This document shows, piece after piece, positions 32,414 to 44,884 of a stretch of DNA of 64,000 bases. The stretch comes from Cynocephalus volans (lineage: Eukaryota; Chordata; Mammalia; Dermoptera; Cynocephalidae). The stretch covers positions 186,832,071-186,896,070 of the forward strand of contig NC_084462.1 in the NCBI RefSeq assembly GCF_027409185.1, given 5' to 3'. The first letter of the stretch is position 1. Every line of letters starts with the position of its first letter. Made by a program: the position numbers and the translations under genes. The notes under the pieces are model-generated. The model was not told the origin of the DNA. It saw only the letters and a list, made by a program, of their open reading frames with translations, and made no database searches.

Positions 32414-32853
32414 TCTCTCACACAGTAATACACGCCTGTGTCCTCGTCGGTCACAGAGCTCAGCTGCAGGAAGAACAGGTTCTTGGAAGTGTCTCTGGTG
32501 ATGGAGGTGCGGCTCTTGACAGACGGGTTATAAGCTGTGCCTCCATCATAAGCAATTATTCCCATCCACTCAAGGCTCTTCCCCGTGGGCTGGCGGATCC
32601 AGCTCCAACCATAACCACTGGTTGTGATGGAGTCACCAGAGACTGTGCAGGTGAGGGAGAGGATCTGCGATGGCTTCACCAGTCCTGGGCCCAACTCCTG
32701 CAGCTGCACCTCGGATAGGACACCTGGAGTCAAGGAGAATCAGAACGTGTCAGTCATATTCAATCACAAACATCCCAGAATCCATGTGTGACATCTGAGA
32801 CCCTCACCTTGGGAAGCTGTCACCAGACAAAGGAGAAGACCCCACAGTCTCAT
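32414..32853 (-). CDS. IGHV gene B, VH4-like, apparently functional
   Basis: The leader exon is 32808-32853 ([15 protein letters not shown]) with a GTGAGG donor. The V exon is 32414-32723 and is open to the RSS. Framework 1 reads [17 protein letters not shown], with Leu where gene A has Ser. The first Cys is in LTCTVS, Trp41 in [11 protein letters not shown], the second Cys in VYYCVR. CDR1 is [10 protein letters not shown] (10) and CDR2 IAYDGGT (7). Genes A and B are paralogues: leaders, introns, frameworks, RSS and octamer distance agree, while CDR1 and CDR2 differ strongly, as expected if they diverged as antigen-contacting segments. Neither conserved residue nor splice site is damaged. Confidence 0.96.
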
Positions 32854-32965
32854 CTTCTGTTAGATCTCAACTCTGCCTTCCCCAGAGACCTGAGCCCTGT
32901 CTGCGGACAGACCTGTGAGCTTCCACCACCCATGAGTCCACATTTACCCTAGAGCCTGAAGGAAA

Positions 32966-32973
32966 ATTTGCAT
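32966..32973 (-). promoter_or_regulatory. Ig octamer of gene B promoter
   Basis: A perfect ATGCAAAT on the minus strand, 113 bp upstream of the start codon, identical in spacing to gene A. Confidence 0.93.
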
Positions 32974-32979
32974 GTGGGG

Positions 32980-34770
32980 GAGCTCTGTCCTTATAAGTGC
33001 TGAGGAACTGAGGTGGGAACTATTGTATTTTTTGAAATGCTTATGTTTTTTTTTTTTTTGTAATTATGTGACATGTATTTATGGTATGGGAGGGAACTTG
33101 GTGAGCTACATGGCATAATGTGGCCCCAGCTTTCTGAGCCCAGATCTGCCTTCCTTCAACCCCTGTGTTCTGTGCTGACTGGGACCCAGCCCAACTCTCC
33201 CACATAAACTCAGGCTCTGGGTCTTGCTTCTGCAGTTCTGATCCCGGCACGACCCTTTGTTTCTTTCCCTGGACCCTCTCCTGGGCTGTGGTTCTCATCA
33301 CACCTGAGAGCTTGTTACTTGTCATATTGTTGTTGTTCCATGAGTTCCAGGCCTGCCTTGTGTTTTCCATCCTCCATACAAGACACAGCACATCAGAACC
33401 ACAGAGACTCTGCAGAAAATGGTGCCCAGGAGATTACTGAGGACCCTGATCCTCAATGTCTGGGAAAGAGCAAAATCTCAAATGCCTCCATCCCATGCTC
33501 ATTCCTGTCCACCTCATATGTACACATGTTCAACTTCAATTCACTTCTCACCCACAGTGTATGGATTTGAATCCTTCATTTAATCCACCCATCTCATCAG
33601 ATATCAAGAAATAACATCAATTACAATGGTTACCATGAAAGCAGTAATAACATCCCTATTACTAACCTTTCAAAAGCACACTTTCCCTTGATGTGCACCT
33701 GTCTGTGGGCATGAGAGCCAGTCCATGTCTGTGGCATCACTCTCTGGATGACTGCCCACCACAGAGAGAGAGGCCAGGGGCCGGGCTGGATGCTGTGATT
33801 TGTCTGCCCCTGTCACCTCCATTTCAGTCCCAAAGACAGCTACATGTCAAGGAGGGACAGCCCTTCAAGAGTCCTGAATGAATGACAAGACGGGAGCTGC
33901 TGATGGGCGATTTGGGGATGATTCTTCAGGTCCTGTTGACTCCGACATTATGTTGGAGTTTTATCAAAATGTTGAAAGACCTGGGAAAACATGATGCAAA
34001 ACCAACACTCTGAAATGATAACACAAGTATTACAACCAGAATCAGATATGACACAGATTCTAGAATTACCAGAGAGGAGATTTGAAATAACTCTGTGTAT
34101 GTGCATCTATGTTTCAGTTTTTTTTTCAAACCTTCAGTTGAATGTACAGAATCCTAGTTGCCCACCTGTGTTTGTCCAGGAGAACTTAACAGGATGCTCC
34201 GACTCATGGAGAATCAGCCCAGCATCTCAGTAGAATAAGGTACAAGAACAAAGATCTGCATCTTGCGCGTTTCTATTCAAACATGATCAGGAGAGAAGTT
34301 GCAGTGTGAAGATTGTCTGATTCATAAAGTCACTCAGGAACCCAGACTCCACTGATTTCAGAACCAGAATCTGCAACTTGTGGACAGACATTTAACAGAA
34401 ATCAGAAGGTGAGGGAATGGTGAATTTCCGGTGGAATGTTTTTTAGCTGCTGTAAAGACACTCAATATGAGATCTCCTTAGTAACACAATTCAAGTGCTT
34501 GACACAGGATTGTTAACCACAAATGCAGTGTTGTAGAGCAGATCTCTGGACCTTGTTCATCTTGCATAACTGGAACTTTCCTCCTGTAGAACATTAAGTT
34601 AGTTAGCCAGGCTATGAGGGTGTATGTGATACCTGTGTACATTTCCTTTGGTATAATTAGTTGTATGGTACTGACTTAGATCAAAAGATAAAAAGCTTGT
34701 GTTATCTGCTATTTCAGGGTAAATGAGAACAACAGATGTGTGTGTGTGTGGACTGGAGCCTGACACACTG
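32980..34770. other. 5' flank of VH4-like gene B, no gene
   Basis: Shared with 13600-15400. A T11-12 run lies at about 33047-33059. Confidence 0.5.
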
Positions 34771-34774
34771 AGCC

Positions 34775-34965
34775 TGTGTCACCTCTGTCTCTGTCTCCGT
34801 CACTTTGTCTCTGTTTCTGTCTCTGTTTCTCTGTCTCTCTCTGTCTCTGTTTCTCTGTCTCTCACTGTCTCTGTCTCTTTATCTGTCTGTCTCTGTCTCT
34901 GACTCTCTATCTCTGTCTCTCTCTCTACACACACAGACAGACACACACACACACACAAACTCACA
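34775..34965 (+). repeat. Microsatellite TCTCTG/TCTGTC-rich then (AC)n
   Basis: A long pyrimidine-rich array of TCTCTGTC-type units followed by AC runs. It is several times longer than its unit A counterpart (15405-15462). Confidence 0.9.
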
Positions 34966-34969
34966 CACA

Positions 34970-36380
34970 CATACCCCACTGTTTTTTTTAAAATCTACCC
35001 AGAACTGTCCATTTGATTGATGCTGAACAATTCCTTGTAATAGAAAAAAAAATGTGAAACTTCACAGTCCTATTCTGTAACAATTCACCATGTGTAGGAA
35101 GAACTTCCCACAGTACAAAGTGACAGGATGGCCCTGTGAGATTGAGAGTCAGTGCATCACACCCTGTTTCTTCGTATCATAATTGTCCTGCAGGCCTCAT
35201 GCACATGCTGATTTCTAAGTTGGAATGAGTGTTGTGTTTTAAGGATAGATCTACTGTAAAAAAGTATTTTAAGATAATTATAGTATTGAAAATTCATTAA
35301 GAGTCACACACCACTGAAAAGAAAAAATATGTTCATAAAAAATGGTCTTAGATGGAATGTCAGAAAAGTGGGAAAAGTACTAGCTAAGAAAAATTCAAAT
35401 GTCCTTTAAATAAATTAAAAAATATTAAAACAATTATTATGTCATTAATTCTAATTAATATTATTGGTATTTTTAGTGAATCCCTAAGAAAAAATAATTA
35501 AAAAAATAAAAAATCACCAAAACCTACGTCATTAGAACCCAGCAGAGAGATGAACTGAGGAGGTAATCTATATATATATGGAATCATCAATGTAGAAGAA
35601 ATAGAGAGATAAAGAAAACTATATACATGAAAAAAGAGGAGAGATTTAAGAACAGACCTATCAGGCAGAGAAGAAAGGGGGAGTATGAATCCAGAATAAC
35701 CTTAGAGGTCAAACTGTGACCCACCACAGCACCTCAAAATGTGCCTGTAATTGGATGAAGTTTCAATAGACTGAAATGTGAAAGAAAAGGCAAAATAGGA
35801 GATTTCATTACAAAAAAAGTGCATGCTTTTTGCAATATTTGCTGTGCAATTGTGTAAGTACATGAAGACAAGATGGTTGGGAGTGCAGGACCGGAACTCA
35901 ACAATAAAAATACCTACCAGAGCAATGCTGATTTTAAAAATTGGATGTTATGGCATTGGCTTTATTGAGGTTCAATTATGTCTGAAGATAACGCTATAAA
36001 CTGCACATTCTTGATACGTGGTAACAAACCAATCACCACGTCACACTTTGTTCACAGTCTTCCTATCAGACTTTCTAACACAGACTAAAGCAGTTCAACT
36101 TCAAATGTAACAGGGTCTTGAGGAAATTAGTCAATGTTAACTAAAATACTCTGAATCACTTTCAATTTCCCCTTTAAATACAAAAGTGAGCGTGACACTG
36201 GTTGATTTGCTATTTACATGTTAAGTTGTCAGCCCTTTGAAGTTCACATTTGATCTTTATGGTAATATTTAAGACTGTGACTGTATGTAAAGGAAAGCCA
36301 CAAGTAATTGTTTTATAATGTTTCTACTAAAAATCATGCTCAGTTGAAATATAGAAACACCCTCTGCTGCCCTGTGTCCA
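34970..36380. other. AT-rich spacer of unit B, no gene
   Basis: Collinear with 15470-17385 of unit A minus the LINE-1 insertion there. Confidence 0.4.
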
Positions 36381-36381
36381 G

Positions 36382-36410
36382 GTTCCAAATTAGAAAACTG
36401 AGCTCATTTG
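36382..36410 (-). promoter_or_regulatory. Decayed VH promoter relic (unit B)
   Basis: Minus-strand GCAAATGAGCTCAG aligns with the intact orphan promoter at 19590-19620; the octamer has become TAGCAAAT and the heptamer is lost. Confidence 0.4.
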
Positions 36411-36748
36411 CTAATGTGATTTAGTAATTTTCCACTAAAAGTGTTTTCTGAGGAACATGTCTGTCTCCATCCTGCTTCAGGTCTGTTTTCAGACTTTGGG
36501 GCTCTGATATTTGGCTGTATTTGTGGCGTCTGGTGATTGCAGTCACCACGGTTGATGGAGTTGACCACACTATTCAGCCCATTCCCTAACTGTTGTCTGA
36601 ACCCAGCCTCCCTTGGGCTTGTCCCCCTCAGTGCTCTGCAGCTGGTGGCGCTGTCTACATGTCCTCTGACGTAAGGTGTGTGAGCTGTGAGAGGTGTCCT
36701 GGGGTCAGCAGCTGCTCTGTCCTCACGGGTAATCTGTGCTTTGAAGAA

Positions 36749-37591
36749 AACTGCTTGCCTTCTGTAGTTTGTATTTGTGCTGCGTTGATTGTCTCTTTTG
36801 ATGGGCAGAAGATTTTTATTTTGATATAATCACATTTGTATATTTTTTATTTTTTTGCTTGTGATTTCAGGTCTTAATCACAAAGTCTTTGCCTAGACAT
36901 CTGACAAGGGATTAATATACAGAATATGTAAGGTTCCCAAACACCTATACAGTAAAATAAAACAAATAATCCAATTAAAATATGTGCAATGGAGATGAGT
37001 AGACATTTTCAAAGGGAGATATGCAAATGGCTAACATATAAATGAAAAAATGTTCAGCATCAGTAATCGTCAGGAAAATGCAAATCAAAAACACATTGAG
37101 ATATCATCTCAACCCACATAGACTGGCCATCATTAAAAAGACCGTGAATAACAAATGCTGGTGAGGATGTGGAGAAATTGGAAAACTCCTGCTATGTTGG
37201 TAGGATTGTAAATTAGTAAAGCCAGTATGGAGGTTTCTCAATCGACTACAGACAGAAGTATCATAAGATCCAGCAGTGCTACTGCTGGATTTATATCCAA
37301 AGGAATGGAAATCTTCATGTCAAAGGGTCACCTGCACTCCCATGTTAATAACAACTCTATTTCCAATAGTCAATATATGGAGCTAACGTAAATGTCCCTG
37401 GACAAACTATTGGATAAGGAAAATGTGGTTTATATACACAATGGAATACTACTAAGTCATAAAAAAGAATGAAATTCTGCCATTTGAAGCAATATGGATG
37501 AGTCTGGAGAAAATTATATTATATGAATAAGCCAAAAAGGAAAGAGAAATACTGCATATTCTCACTCATAACTGCATGCTATGAAAGAAGA

Positions 37592-37624
<33 letters not shown>

Positions 37625-37828
37625 AAGAAAGAGAGAGAGAGAGAGAGACTACAATAACACATTCAACTTTCAAAAGGCGGGAACAACCCTAAGGCCACTA
37701 GAGGCAGGGGAAGGGAGGGAGGGTGGATGGGAGCGACAAGGCAGGTCAAGGGCATAAAGAAAAATTGTGATTTGTAATAATGAGTTTGCTAATAATAAAA
37801 ACTAAAAATAAATAAATATAACTGCTTG
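36749..37828. mobile_element. LINE-1 with inverted 5' part and 9-bp target duplication (unit B)
   Basis: AACTGCTTG flanks the element at 36749-36757 and 37820-37828. The first about 140 bp (to about 36900) are antisense ORF2; from there it runs in sense through ORF2 end and 3' UTR to an A-rich tail. The empty site is visible in unit A as AGCTGCTTGATGGCT. A GA/GAAA microsatellite lies inside at 37587-37648. Confidence 0.85.
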
Positions 37829-38329
37829 ATGGCTGCAGATGATTTCTAATTAATATTAGTTAGATATTTATATTAATCAGCTCTACATGATATAGATGAA
37901 TTGGTTCCTGTCTTAAATCAGCATTCGTCAGACTTCACAAACAGTACTAGGTTTTTTTCATCATATGTAACCAGTAAACAATAAAATTCTGGGGATTCTC
38001 TAAAGGTGGAACATGGGCATGAAACAAGCCTCAAAGACTCTTTGGACATTCCCTGGTGGATTTTCTTCAGCTTCCATTCATCAGAGGATTTTAATATGTT
38101 TTGTTTATTGTCTTCCAATTTTTTCAATTTCTTGGATTAGTTTATTGGGAAAACGACACAGCTGTTTCCGTTGATAAAATGATGCTTTATTTTGTGTTTC
38201 CAACTTGTATTATGACAACATTTACATCAAGTGAGCTTGTCAAAATTCTATACACAAGAGCACACACACACAGATACACACAGAAGTTATGCTTTTGGAA
38301 TTGTACATGACAAATAGATACTTTGCAAA

Positions 38330-39740
38330 AAAAGGTCAGTGATGTTCTTCACAGAAATTGTAAAATCTATCCTAACAGTCACATCAAGTAACAAGACACC
38401 ACACAGCCAAAGCAATCCAGAGAAAGAAAAATAATAATAAAGCTGGAGACGTTACACTACCTGACTTTAAGTTCCACTACAAATCTATAGTAAGAGAAAC
38501 AGCATGGAACCGGCATAAAAACAGACACCAAAACCAATGCAACAGAACAGAGAACCCAGAAAACAAACCACATACTTACAGCCAACTGGTCTTTGACAAA
38601 GGCACCAAGAGCACACATCAGTGAAAAGGCTGTCTCTTCAATACATGGTGCTGGAGAACCTTGAAAACCATGTGTAGAAAAGTAAAACTAGACCTGTATC
38701 TTCCATCATATTTGAAAATCAACTCAAAATGCATTAAAGACTTAAATATAAATCTTGATACCTTACAGCTCCTAAAATAAAACACAAGTGAAACACTTCA
38801 GTAAGTAGGACTGATGAAAAACTTTATGAAAATGAACCCAAAGCAAAGGCAACAAAAGAAAAAAAAATGAACCAAAGGGATTATATCAAACTGAACACCT
38901 TCTACATAGCCAAGGAAAACATTAACCAAACAAAAATTCAACTTATGGAATGGGAATAAATATTGGTAAATTGTGGGTCCAGTAAGGGATTATTGTCCCA
39001 AATATACAAGGAACTCAGAAAACATCACTATAAGAAAAAATAAAGTGAACCGGATTAAAAAATGGACAAAGGAGCCTAATAGACATTTCTCAAAAGAAGA
39101 TATACAAATGACCAACAGACACATTAAATAATTCTCAACATCACTAAACATCAGGGAAATACAAATCAAAACCACGCTCATATATCATCTCATTCAGATA
39201 GACGGGCCATTATCCAGAAGACAGAGTAAGAGAAGTTGGGCAGGATTCTGAGAAAGTGAAACCCTCCTACACTGTTGGTGGGATTGTAAATCAAGGCAAT
39301 TATTATGGAAAACAGTATGGAAGTTCCTCAAACAATTACAGATATATCAACCATATGATCCAGGAATCCTACTGCTGGGTATATACCTATAGGAATGGAA
39401 ATCATCATGTTGAATGCTACTTGCACTCCCATGTTTAACGCAGCTCTATTTACAGTAGCCAAGATTTTCACCCAACTTACATGCCCCGTGGTGGACGTCT
39501 GGATAAGTAAAGTTTGGTATGTATACCAATGTAATACTACTGGCCAAATAAATAAATAACAAAATTCTGCAATTTGCAGCAACATGGATGAACTTAGGGA
39601 AAATTATGTTAAGTGAGATGAGCTGGGCACAGAAATACCACATGTCCTCACTCATAGGAGATTAAAAAAGAAGAAGAAGAAGAAAAGAAAAGGTGCAATA
39701 ATTCGTTGAAGTTTCAAAAGAAGAGATCATATTTAGGCCA
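38330..39740 (+). mobile_element. LINE-1 3' half, sense
   Basis: ORF2 connection to C-terminal region and 3' UTR in sense orientation, with an AAGAAGAAG simple stretch near 39668-39690. It lies directly before the LTR at 39763. Confidence 0.75.
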
Positions 39741-39762
39741 CCAGAGGTGTCAAATGAGGAGG

Positions 39763-40488
39763 TGTTTTGGTTTAGCAAAGAACTGCTAAAGGACCCCTGT
39801 TACACTTTCCTCTGTGTAACTGAGACAGAGAAAAGAGAAAGAAAGAATTTGCTCAAAATACAATCAATGAGGCCTGGAGGGACTGCCACCCATCAGGGGA
39901 GCAGCCCCCATCCAAAATCAGCCATTCTTTTTATTGACAAGACAAGGAAGTTTCACAAGAAAAATCAGTGGATACAATCATCAAAGAAGAACATGAGGAC
40001 ATAGGCAATGTTCCAATAGTTATCCATGGCTAAGTATAGCTTAACAACGGAAACTAGTAATATCAGTAAATTAAAGTGACATTTCAAAGTACAATTAGTA
40101 AAGAGCTAAATTGGTCAAACTGGCTCATTATCTAAACTATGACCTCTTCATAAACAAAAGTTACACTCATGATAAAATCTAAATACAATTATCTCTAAAG
40201 TTTCCCCCAACAGACAGCTTGCCCCTAGCAAACATTATTTCCACAACTTTCCCTTCAGCAATTCTTAAAATCTTTTAAGAGGAGCAGTATGACAACCACC
40301 TGTAATCTCTAAAATAATTAAAGTATACAATCCCATACCTAACCAGTGATTAAGAGCTGATGAGATGGGCTTTGGCCGCAATACCTATGGGCTGTGGCCC
40401 CCTGTCTGAGGGCTTTTGCCCCATGCATGCATTTACCTAAAAACCTTATTCTGAAATCAAGTGAGAATCACGATTCTAACCCACTACA
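39763..40488 (-). mobile_element. 3' LTR of betaretrovirus-like provirus
   Basis: The U3 start is fixed by a polypurine tract (minus-strand AAGGGGGGAGA, 40489-40499) immediately followed by TGTAGTGGG at 40488 downward. A minus-strand AATAAA is at 39930-39935. The other edge is placed at 39763 because the plus strand there reads TGTTTTGG, but other TG sites are possible within 20 bp. I found no matching 5' LTR. Confidence 0.6.
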
Positions 40489-42360
40489 TCTCCCCCCTTA
40501 TTATCATTATAAAAATTGGAAGCGATGAGGGAGTCAGAGTCAAAGGTGTCCGGATGAATAACAGTCAGCATTACTTCAGCTGGACAGGTCCACTGGAACA
40601 TGGAACATAACAGTGTAATCACTATAAGAAAACATAAGATACATAAGACACCGATTCCAGCAATAATCCAAATTCTTGTATTTAAACCAGAAAACCACTC
40701 GGTAGGATTAAGCCAATGGCCCAAATCATTTAAATGATTAGTAGTAATCTTTTGAGCTTCTTCTTGAAGCTGTGTCATTTGTTGCTGAAGTTTGATTGTT
40801 AAGTTTTGAATATCTCCATGTAAATCAGAATGAAAAGCTCCATGTAAAAGTTTTTGTACATCTTTCCGTGCAGTGGCGGAATTAAAAGGAATAGAAGTTA
40901 CACACATAGAGTGATATCCTGCATCACAACTAAGCTGACTGCATGTCCAGAGAGCCTGTTGGTGTTCGCCAATCCAGGTGACAGCTGCCTCCAAGGCATC
41001 TAATCATTGTAAGATTTCTTGGTCAATTTTAGTTTGAGACAGAAATTCAGAAGTTACATTTTGAAAATAATCATTTATTGTTTGTGCTGTTTTCATAGAA
41101 TGAGTTAAGGCCACGACTGCAGTAGCTGCGGTAGCATCCACAGCCATTACTGCTAGTATGGAAGCTTTAGAATGCCCAAGACTCTTTAACACGTACTTTC
41201 TCTGGAGCAGAGGTGACTTTCTCCAGGGCAGAATTTCCCATCCACTGTCGTATAAGGTTTACAGGTAGCCAAGCTTCTGCTCTTTGTTTTGTATGGAAAT
41301 ATAAGACATATTAAAAGTAGTAACAGTAAGTTGAGTAACGCAGGGAGTAAACCAAGCAGAATTAGCTGGGAGAGTGATATTAAATTCAGAATTAAAAGAG
41401 AAAGAGAAGTTTGTAGATAACACAGCAAATATGTGAGGATGAGAGGTACAAATCATAACCGATTCAATATTATCCTGTGTCATCCATTTTAATTTAAAGT
41501 TTGTCATTTGTATAATTATGAGGGGGAAAAATGAGATGGCAAGACACCAAATTGTTCTTTTAAGGGGAGAGTAATAAGAATTATATTTTAATCTCAAATG
41601 GGACCAGCCTAACCGGGATTCCAGTTATAAGGGGATCAAGAATAATTAAAAGGAAGAGCATAATTCCAAGTGGTGTTGCAATGAAATATTAATAAATTTT
41701 GTGGTCCTCAATTTTCTAGTGTAATATTATTAAGCAATGTTTTTTTCCGTAAAACTTACAGAATGGCAAGAGACCCAGTTTAAGTGTCTGCCATCTTCTA
41801 TGGAAGTCCAGGGATGGGAACAGATGGGAATATCAGACTTAGAGTGATCTTTTCCAATACGAAAAACTCCTGGAACTCCAGCAGTTGAAACAAACAGTTG
41901 ATGTTTTAATGCTAAAAGTCGGTTTGGATTTTTTATTATATAATTTATATACCATCGAGGAGAGAAAGGAACACATAAGTTACTATTTGTCCAACTGGGT
42001 GTGATGCAGATGGGTAAATGGTCAGTGAGGAAGTACCATCGTGGGCAAGCGTATGCCGTCCCGCATTGTATCCTGAATTAGAGCAGGACTGTCCACGATC
42101 TTCAAGAGGGCCTGAGGGAGGGAGCCAGGTGCCTCCAGGGTGAGCAGGTTCATTTGGGTTGGAGTGGAGTTGGTTGCCGGGCATCATCACACTGGTGGTC
42201 TGATGCAGGCCATTTCTGGAGGGATGCACTGAGGTGAGATGGTAACGTGTTGAAACTCTGGGATCGGGTCCTTCGTTAGATCTGGGGTTCCACATGAGAA
42301 GGTTTGACAGCTTTAGAGGGAATCCACACCGGTCCTGTGGGAGACAAAATGGAAGCACAC
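40476..42360 (-). pseudogene. Endogenous retrovirus env, broken
   Basis: The transmembrane subunit is recognisable. 41004-41192 carries a hydrophobic fusion-peptide-like stretch and heptad-like region; an in-frame TGA at about 41001-41003 separates it from 40476-40994, which has a Cys pair (SCDAGYHSMCV), a long amphipathic region and a membrane anchor (IAGIGVLCILCFLIVITLLC). The style is that of betaretroviral env. The surface subunit region (41200-42360) is split over several frames. The coding sequence cannot make a full protein. Confidence 0.8.
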
Positions 42361-42399
42361 CCTCTTCCCCATGTTAACAATTCCGCAGCTCCCAACCAT

Positions 42400-43150
42400 T
42401 GCGGTCCCTTCAGCAGGTGTTGGTATAAAACCAAGGGTTTAGGCTTCTTTCAGGAGGGATAAAGTGCCGTTCTGTGGTGCTTAAATTTTGTGAGTTGCAG
42501 TTTAAAAAATCGAGATTTAAGAAGGTCATTAGCCCTTTCAACAATTGCCTGACCAGTGAGGTTATATGGGATTCCCGTGACATGTTTAATGTTCCACTTG
42601 AGCTGGAATTCCCATGGCAGCAAAGGCAGAGAGACAATGTCTTTTGACACGTTTAACAGCTTCTCCTGTTTGGGCAGTAGCATGAATAAAACCAGAATAA
42701 GTATTAACAGTAACATGTAAATATTTAAGATGTCCAAACAGAGAGTAACATCCATCTACCAAATTTCATTACTTTTTATTCCTTGGGGATTAACCCTCCC
42801 AGGAAAACTAGATTTAGAAAATCTTTGACAATCAGGGCAAGCATGAACAATGTCTTGAGCTTGTTTGTAAGAAATTTGATGCACCTTAGCTAAGGCTCAC
42901 ACCCCTTGAGGAAAAAATTGATGAGAATCAATAGCCTTTTGTAAAGCATTATTATACATGACAAAGTGATCAGCCATATTATTTCCAGTTGTTAAAGGAC
43001 CAGGGAGACCAGAATGAGAGCATATGTGAGTTATATAGAAAGGGTGATGTCTCTTTTGAATAAGTTTTTGTAAGTGTCAAAACATCTCAGATAAAAGAAA
43101 ATCATTTCCCTCATGGATGGAGGCACTTTGAGTAACTTGTAAGGCTCCTG
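42400..43150 (-). pseudogene. ERV integrase region, broken
   Basis: A zinc-binding-domain half (CPDCQRF near 42830) and the catalytic-core block (GIPYNLTGQAIVERA, in frame 42450-42755) are visible in the right order on the minus strand. Several frame changes and stops separate them. Confidence 0.8.
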
Positions 43151-43199
43151 CTACATATGCAGAGTCAGCCACTAAGTTAAGGGGCTGAGTGGAAAAATG

Positions 43200-43846
43200 T
43201 CAAGCTGCAATAGCAGCAGCCAGTTTGGCCCTTTGAGTGGGTTTATGATGAATAGTAACAAAATGTTTCCAGATTCCTTGTTCCTGCCATGTTATAGACC
43301 CCTTTCCTGATTTACCAGAACTGTCAATGAACACAGTTAGTGCTTGAGGAACAGGAACAGGGGATAAGCAGGATTTTAATTGCATAGGTAACAATTGGAG
43401 TCCTTGTAAGATTTTATCATGTGGAGACGAGAATTGTAGCTTACCAACAAAACCAGCCATAGCTGTCTGTAAGGACTCTGATTGCTCACGGGCAGTGTAG
43501 AAGTCAGTTTTAGAAAGACCAGGGTTGATAGAATCAGGACATATCTGTAAGGACTCTGATTGCTCACGGGCAGTGTAGAAGTCAGTTTTAGAAAGACCAG
43601 GGTTGATAGAATCAGGACATATCCAGTAAGCATTTGACAACGGTGCCTTCCCCTAGTGAGTGAATGAATGTGCTCTTCTAATTTAGTATATAATTTCTTT
43701 TTTTGCTGTTGATGGGGTAAGAAAATCCATTCAATGACTCCTATTTGAGGAATAAATTGACAAAGTAAATGTGTAGGACTATGTGGGGTATTTAAGACAA
43801 TGAAATGAATGGCTTGAGAATTGTCTGGAATGCAAAAAGGATTCAA
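43200..43846 (-). pseudogene. ERV RNase H / RT connection with 78-bp tandem duplication
   Basis: The RNase H start shows VFIDSSGKSGKG with the first catalytic Asp position kept. Just upstream an exact 78-bp direct duplication (43467-43544 and 43545-43622) repeats 26 codons in frame. Frames 43200-43640 and 43376-43846 overlap, so there is at least one shift. Confidence 0.8.
43467..43622. repeat. Perfect 78-bp tandem duplication inside ERV pol
   Basis: Two copies of 78 bp, 43467-43544 and 43545-43622, with no difference visible, which points to a recent event relative to the rest of the decayed provirus. Confidence 0.95.
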
Positions 43847-43858
43847 TTTGTTTTAGTT

Positions 43859-44884
43859 CTAATTTTGCTTGTTCAGACAAACAACATGGGAGGACAGATC
43901 AGGGTCTCCCTTTAAGGTATTAAACAAATGTTGTAATTGATAAGTAGGAACACCCATGGAAGGGTGGAGCCAATTAATTTGGCCAAGTAGTTTTTGTAAA
44001 TCATTGAGAGTAAGGGGCTCCTGAACATGGAAAGATATATTTTGTGGCCATATGTTTCTCTGAGTGGTCAGAAAACCAAGGTATTTCCAAGGCTCCATTT
44101 TTTGAATTTTATCTGGAGCTATTTGTAAACTGGCATTATTAATTTGTTTGATTAAATGTAAATAAACTTGTGATAATAGGTCTGGATCATCATGAGCAAT
44201 AAGAATATCATCCATATAAAGATAAATAAGAGCAGCTGAAAATTTTTCACGAGTCGGTCGAATAGCTCGATCCACGAAGTCCTGACAAATAGCAGAGCTA
44301 TTAATCATTCCTTGCAGGAGAACTTTCCATTGATATGTTTGAGCAGGCGCTCCTGCATTAATGCTAGGAAGGGAGAAAGCAAACTTTTCTTTGTCCTCCG
44401 AGTGCAAAGGTATGGTAAAAAAGCAATCTTTTAGGTCTATGATGATTAAATGATAATTGTTAGGAATGAGGGCTTGGTTAGGGAGCCCAGGCTGTAGGGC
44501 CCCCATGGGAAGAATGCAGGCATTAATTTTTCTAAAATCATGTAATAATCTCCATTTGCCTGATTTTTTAGAAATGCAAAATATAGGAGTTTTCCAGGGA
44601 CTATATGATGGCTACAAATGTCCCAATTGTAACTGTTGTTTGACAATTAAAGTGGCTTGATTTAATTTCTCCCCTTTAAGAGGCCACTGCTCCACCCAAA
44701 CCTCAGGACTGGGGGTCCATTGAAGTTTGAATGGGAGGAGTGTGGCAGTGGCCGTCATGATAAATTTGAAGATGTCCCAATATAAACATCCCACTGAGGA
44801 AGGAGGTCTCAGCCCCATAAAGTTTGAGGGAATTATAGAACATGAGGCATAATGGAGGCAGTTTGTCCCTCTGGGCTGGTACAC
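43859..44884 (-). pseudogene. ERV reverse transcriptase
   Basis: The longest frame (43859-44506, 215 codons) spans the palm and thumb and keeps the YMDD catalytic motif at 44207-44218 and an LKDCFFTIPL block with another catalytic Asp. The N-terminal fingers lie in 44612-44884 (EQWPLKGEKL block) in other frames, with breaks near 44500-44640. Class II/betaretroviral style. Confidence 0.88.

Larger units (their letters stand above)
29775..38270. repeat. Segmental duplication unit B (paralogue of unit A)
   Basis: Collinear with 10440-18465. It carries VH4-like gene B, an LTR-like insertion at about 29875-30493 and a private LINE-1 at 36749-37828, and lacks the right inverted-repeat arm and the LINE-1 found at 16345-16790 in A. 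Confidence 0.9.
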
